From: Chamaelirium japonicum
Taxonomy: Eukaryota; Streptophyta; Magnoliopsida; Liliales; Melanthiaceae
Assembly (NCBI GenBank): GCA_947650365.1
Contig: OX393551.1
Coordinates: 94,338,697-94,402,696 of the forward strand
Direction: 5' to 3'
Length of the DNA stretch: 64,000 nt
Positions 60,696 to 64,000 of the stretch are shown here, one piece after another. Below the pieces are notes generated by a model, which was not told where the DNA came from, did no database searches, and saw nothing but the letters and a program-made list of their open reading frames with translations. Both the position numbers and the translations under genes were made by a program. Within the stretch, counting starts at the first letter, position 1. Each line of letters opens with the position of its first letter.

Positions 60696-61424
60696 GGAGG
60701 GATACTCTTACTCATGAGTTCTTACAAGTAAACTCTTACTAATGATCCGGACTGTCCGTTCCGAAACGGATGGATCCGATTAAACCTCCCCCCTCTCTCC
60801 CCCTCTCTCTCTCTCTTTCACAAGTGCAGCACCCCCGGACCCCGACCCCCATCCCCACCGACCCTGACCCTGATCCTGACCCTAACCCCGACCCCTTCCC
60901 CTCCGGCTCTGGCAGCCCCCCGGCCCCCCGCCGGCAGCCCGATCCCCTCCGGCAGCCCGATCGCAGCTCGACAGGGCCGACACCGAACGAGGGGGGGGGG
61001 GGGGGGTTTGATTTCAGCGCCGGTAGGGGGTCGGGGGGCTGCGCCGGCGGCAGATCGGGGTCGGGGTGGTGCTGTGCCTGCGGGGGATCGGGGTCGGGGT
61101 GGTGCTGCGCCTACGGGGGATCGGGGTCGGGGTGCTGCGCCAGACGGTAAGGGGCCGGAGCTCAATGGGGTCGGGGCCGGAGCTCGACGGACGGGAGGGA
61201 GCCGGCGGGGGGGTCGGGGCCGAAGCTTGACGGACGGGAGGGAGCCGGAGGGGGGGTCGGGGGGGGGGGGGGGGGGGGGGGGTCGGGGTCTGTTCTCGCG
61301 GAAAGAGAGAGGCAGCGGGGTCTGAGATTGAGGATCAATCTCAGTCCTTTGCTTGTTTTGATCGGACGGTCACGCCTATTAGTAAGTGGCCATTAGTAAT
61401 CGCCCATGAGTAAAAGTATCCCTC

Positions 61425-61427
<3 letters not shown>
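60694..61427. mobile_element. 734-bp terminal-inverted-repeat element bracketed by (AT)n, GC-rich core
   Basis: Left end GGGGAGGGATACTCTTACTC; right end GAGTAAAAGTATCCCTCCCC. The two match as an inverted repeat at 22 of 23 positions, and looser similarity extends about 60 bp (ACTAATG...CGGAC). It is flanked on both sides by (AT)n, so any duplication is hidden in TA repeats, as with rice Micron-type MITEs. The core is extreme: C-rich from 60785 to 60985 (CCCGACCCC, CCCTGACCC), G-rich from 60990 to 61320, with G16 (60991-61006) and G24 (61259-61282). Open frames across it are repetitive translations without a domain. Confidence 0.75.
61054..61150 (+). repeat. 33-bp G-rich minisatellite, about three units
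   Basis: Units of GGATCGGGGTCGGGGTGGTG plus about 13 bp (CTGYGCCTRCGGG). Each has several GGGG runs, so G-quadruplex formation is plausible. A second pair of about 39-bp G-rich repeats (GACGGACGGGAGGGAGCCGG) lies at 61178-61260. Confidence 0.7.

Positions 61428-61517
<90 letters not shown>
61428..61517 (+). repeat. (AT)n tract 2
   Basis: 90 bp of TA repeat exactly filling the gap between the two inverted-repeat elements. Confidence 0.9.
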
Positions 61518-63475
<1,958 letters not shown>

Positions 63476-63815
63476 CAGTGTTCTAAAAAGTGGCCCAGGC
63501 GGCCGCCTAAGCGCTAGGCGACCCCCCACCTCCTCGCCTAGGCCCTAGGCTCTTCAGAAAAGCAGCCAAGCTCCCAAGCGGAGATAGGCGAGGCAAGGCG
63601 GCCGCCTAGGCGGGCTCAGGCGGGCTCAGGCGGGCCAAGCGGGATCAGGCTGACCAGGCGGGCTGAGGCTGGCTAGGCGGGCCAGGCGGACTGAGGCTGG
63701 CCAGGCGAACCATGTTTGCTTTTGTTCTTATTAATCACTCAATCTTGAATTATGGTATATACTTGTTATTTAAAATAATGGTTTGGGATAATCTTGAACT
63801 TATATTAATTTTTAA

Positions 63816-63847
<32 letters not shown>

Positions 63848-63971
63848 ATATCAAAATAATAATTAAAATAATTAATAAAAGGCAAAAATGCCTAGGCGCC
63901 TCTTAGGCTCCGCCTAGGCGCTAGGCGGCCCCCTGTCGCCCAATTAGCGCCTAACGCTTTTTAGAACCTTG
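63476..63971. mobile_element. hAT-type MITE, 496 bp
   Basis: Ends CAGTGTTCTAAAAAG (left) and CTTTTTAGAACCTTG (right) match as a 15-bp inverted repeat at 13 positions, flanked by exact 8-bp duplications CTTAAGAG. The interior has subterminal GCGCCTAGGC-type words on both sides, a tandem run at 63600-63705 built on AGGCGGGCTC and AGGCTGGCC, and an AT-rich centre with (AT)n at 63815-63840. No transposase, so it would depend on an autonomous hAT element. The open frame at 63712-63906 is not credible as a gene. Confidence 0.85.
63600..63705 (+). repeat. Tandem AGGCGGGCTC-type repeats inside the hAT MITE
   Basis: About ten degenerate copies of a 10-bp word (AGGCGGGCTC, AGGCGGGCCA, AGGCTGACC). Such subterminal repeats can act as transposase binding sites in hAT elements; here that is inference. 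Confidence 0.65.
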
Positions 63972-63979
63972 CTTAAGAG
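63972..63979. repeat. Target-site duplication CTTAAGAG (right)
   Basis: Exact partner of 63468-63475, directly after the element end ACCTTG. Confidence 0.88.
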
Positions 63980-64000
63980 ATCTAAAAGGGTTTAGGAGGT

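Noticed and set aside
60861-60895. Telomere-like CCCTGACCCTGA and CCCTAACCCC
   Set aside because: Only one true CCCTAA unit. The stretch is a degenerate C-rich repeat, not an interstitial telomere array.
60770-61150. Pro-rich then Gly/Cys-rich 126-codon frame
   Set aside because: It translates C-rich and G-rich simple repeats inside the inverted-repeat element. No signal, domain or conserved start.

Overview
The window is plant nuclear DNA, almost entirely repetitive. The evidence is Ty1-copia and Ty3-gypsy retrotransposon sequence, MITE-type elements with terminal inverted repeats and target duplications, long (AT)n tracts, and one broken gene fragment whose exon 1 encodes the MATH domain of a plant BTB/POZ-MATH (BPM) protein. 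That exon is GC-rich, which suggests a monocot, but not decisively. No intact host gene was found, and no rRNA or tRNA gene was recognised.

Layout. 1-25184 and 43037-51704 are two halves of one array of a short non-autonomous LTR-retrotransposon-like repeat. I count about 85 copies by eye of its core motif (ACGTTATCAGCACGA or its reverse complement), in both orientations. A unit has an LTR-like part with a TATAAATA box, a primer-site-like junction and a purine-rich interior of roughly 110-130 bp. A fixed 'head' module is joined at one boundary to at least five alternative neighbours, so the array is a modular mosaic. Two long forms (6618-7634 and 18110-19205) look like fuller LTRs of about 1 kb from which shorter forms could derive by deletion.

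Two related copia families interrupt the array. 4201-6153 is a solo LTR with target duplication GTTTA. 25185-43036 is a 17.85-kb composite, LTR-internal-LTR-internal-LTR, with a single outer 5-bp duplication (GTAAG/GTAAT), best explained by unequal crossing-over. Its first gag-pol copy has two nonsense codons. Its second is one open frame of 1334 codons that runs into the 3' LTR through a 1-bp deletion. Each LTR carries a splice-donor-like AAAG/GTATGT, and a splice-acceptor-like TTTTCAG abuts the gag ATG, so a leader intron containing the primer-binding site is plausible.

51705-54272 is a third, more diverged copia LTR plus leader on the minus strand, abutting a decayed gypsy RT/RNase H fragment (54273-54530). 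54531-58300 holds no gene I can support. 58345-58770 is the BPM exon-1 pseudogene. 60633-62085 is three (AT)n tracts bracketing two terminal-inverted-repeat elements: a GC-rich 734-bp one and a 400-bp double foldback. 63476-63971 is a hAT-type MITE with an exact 8-bp duplication.

Nothing here forms an operon or pathway. The biology is retrotransposon amplification, recombination and nesting. All similarity statements are by eye.
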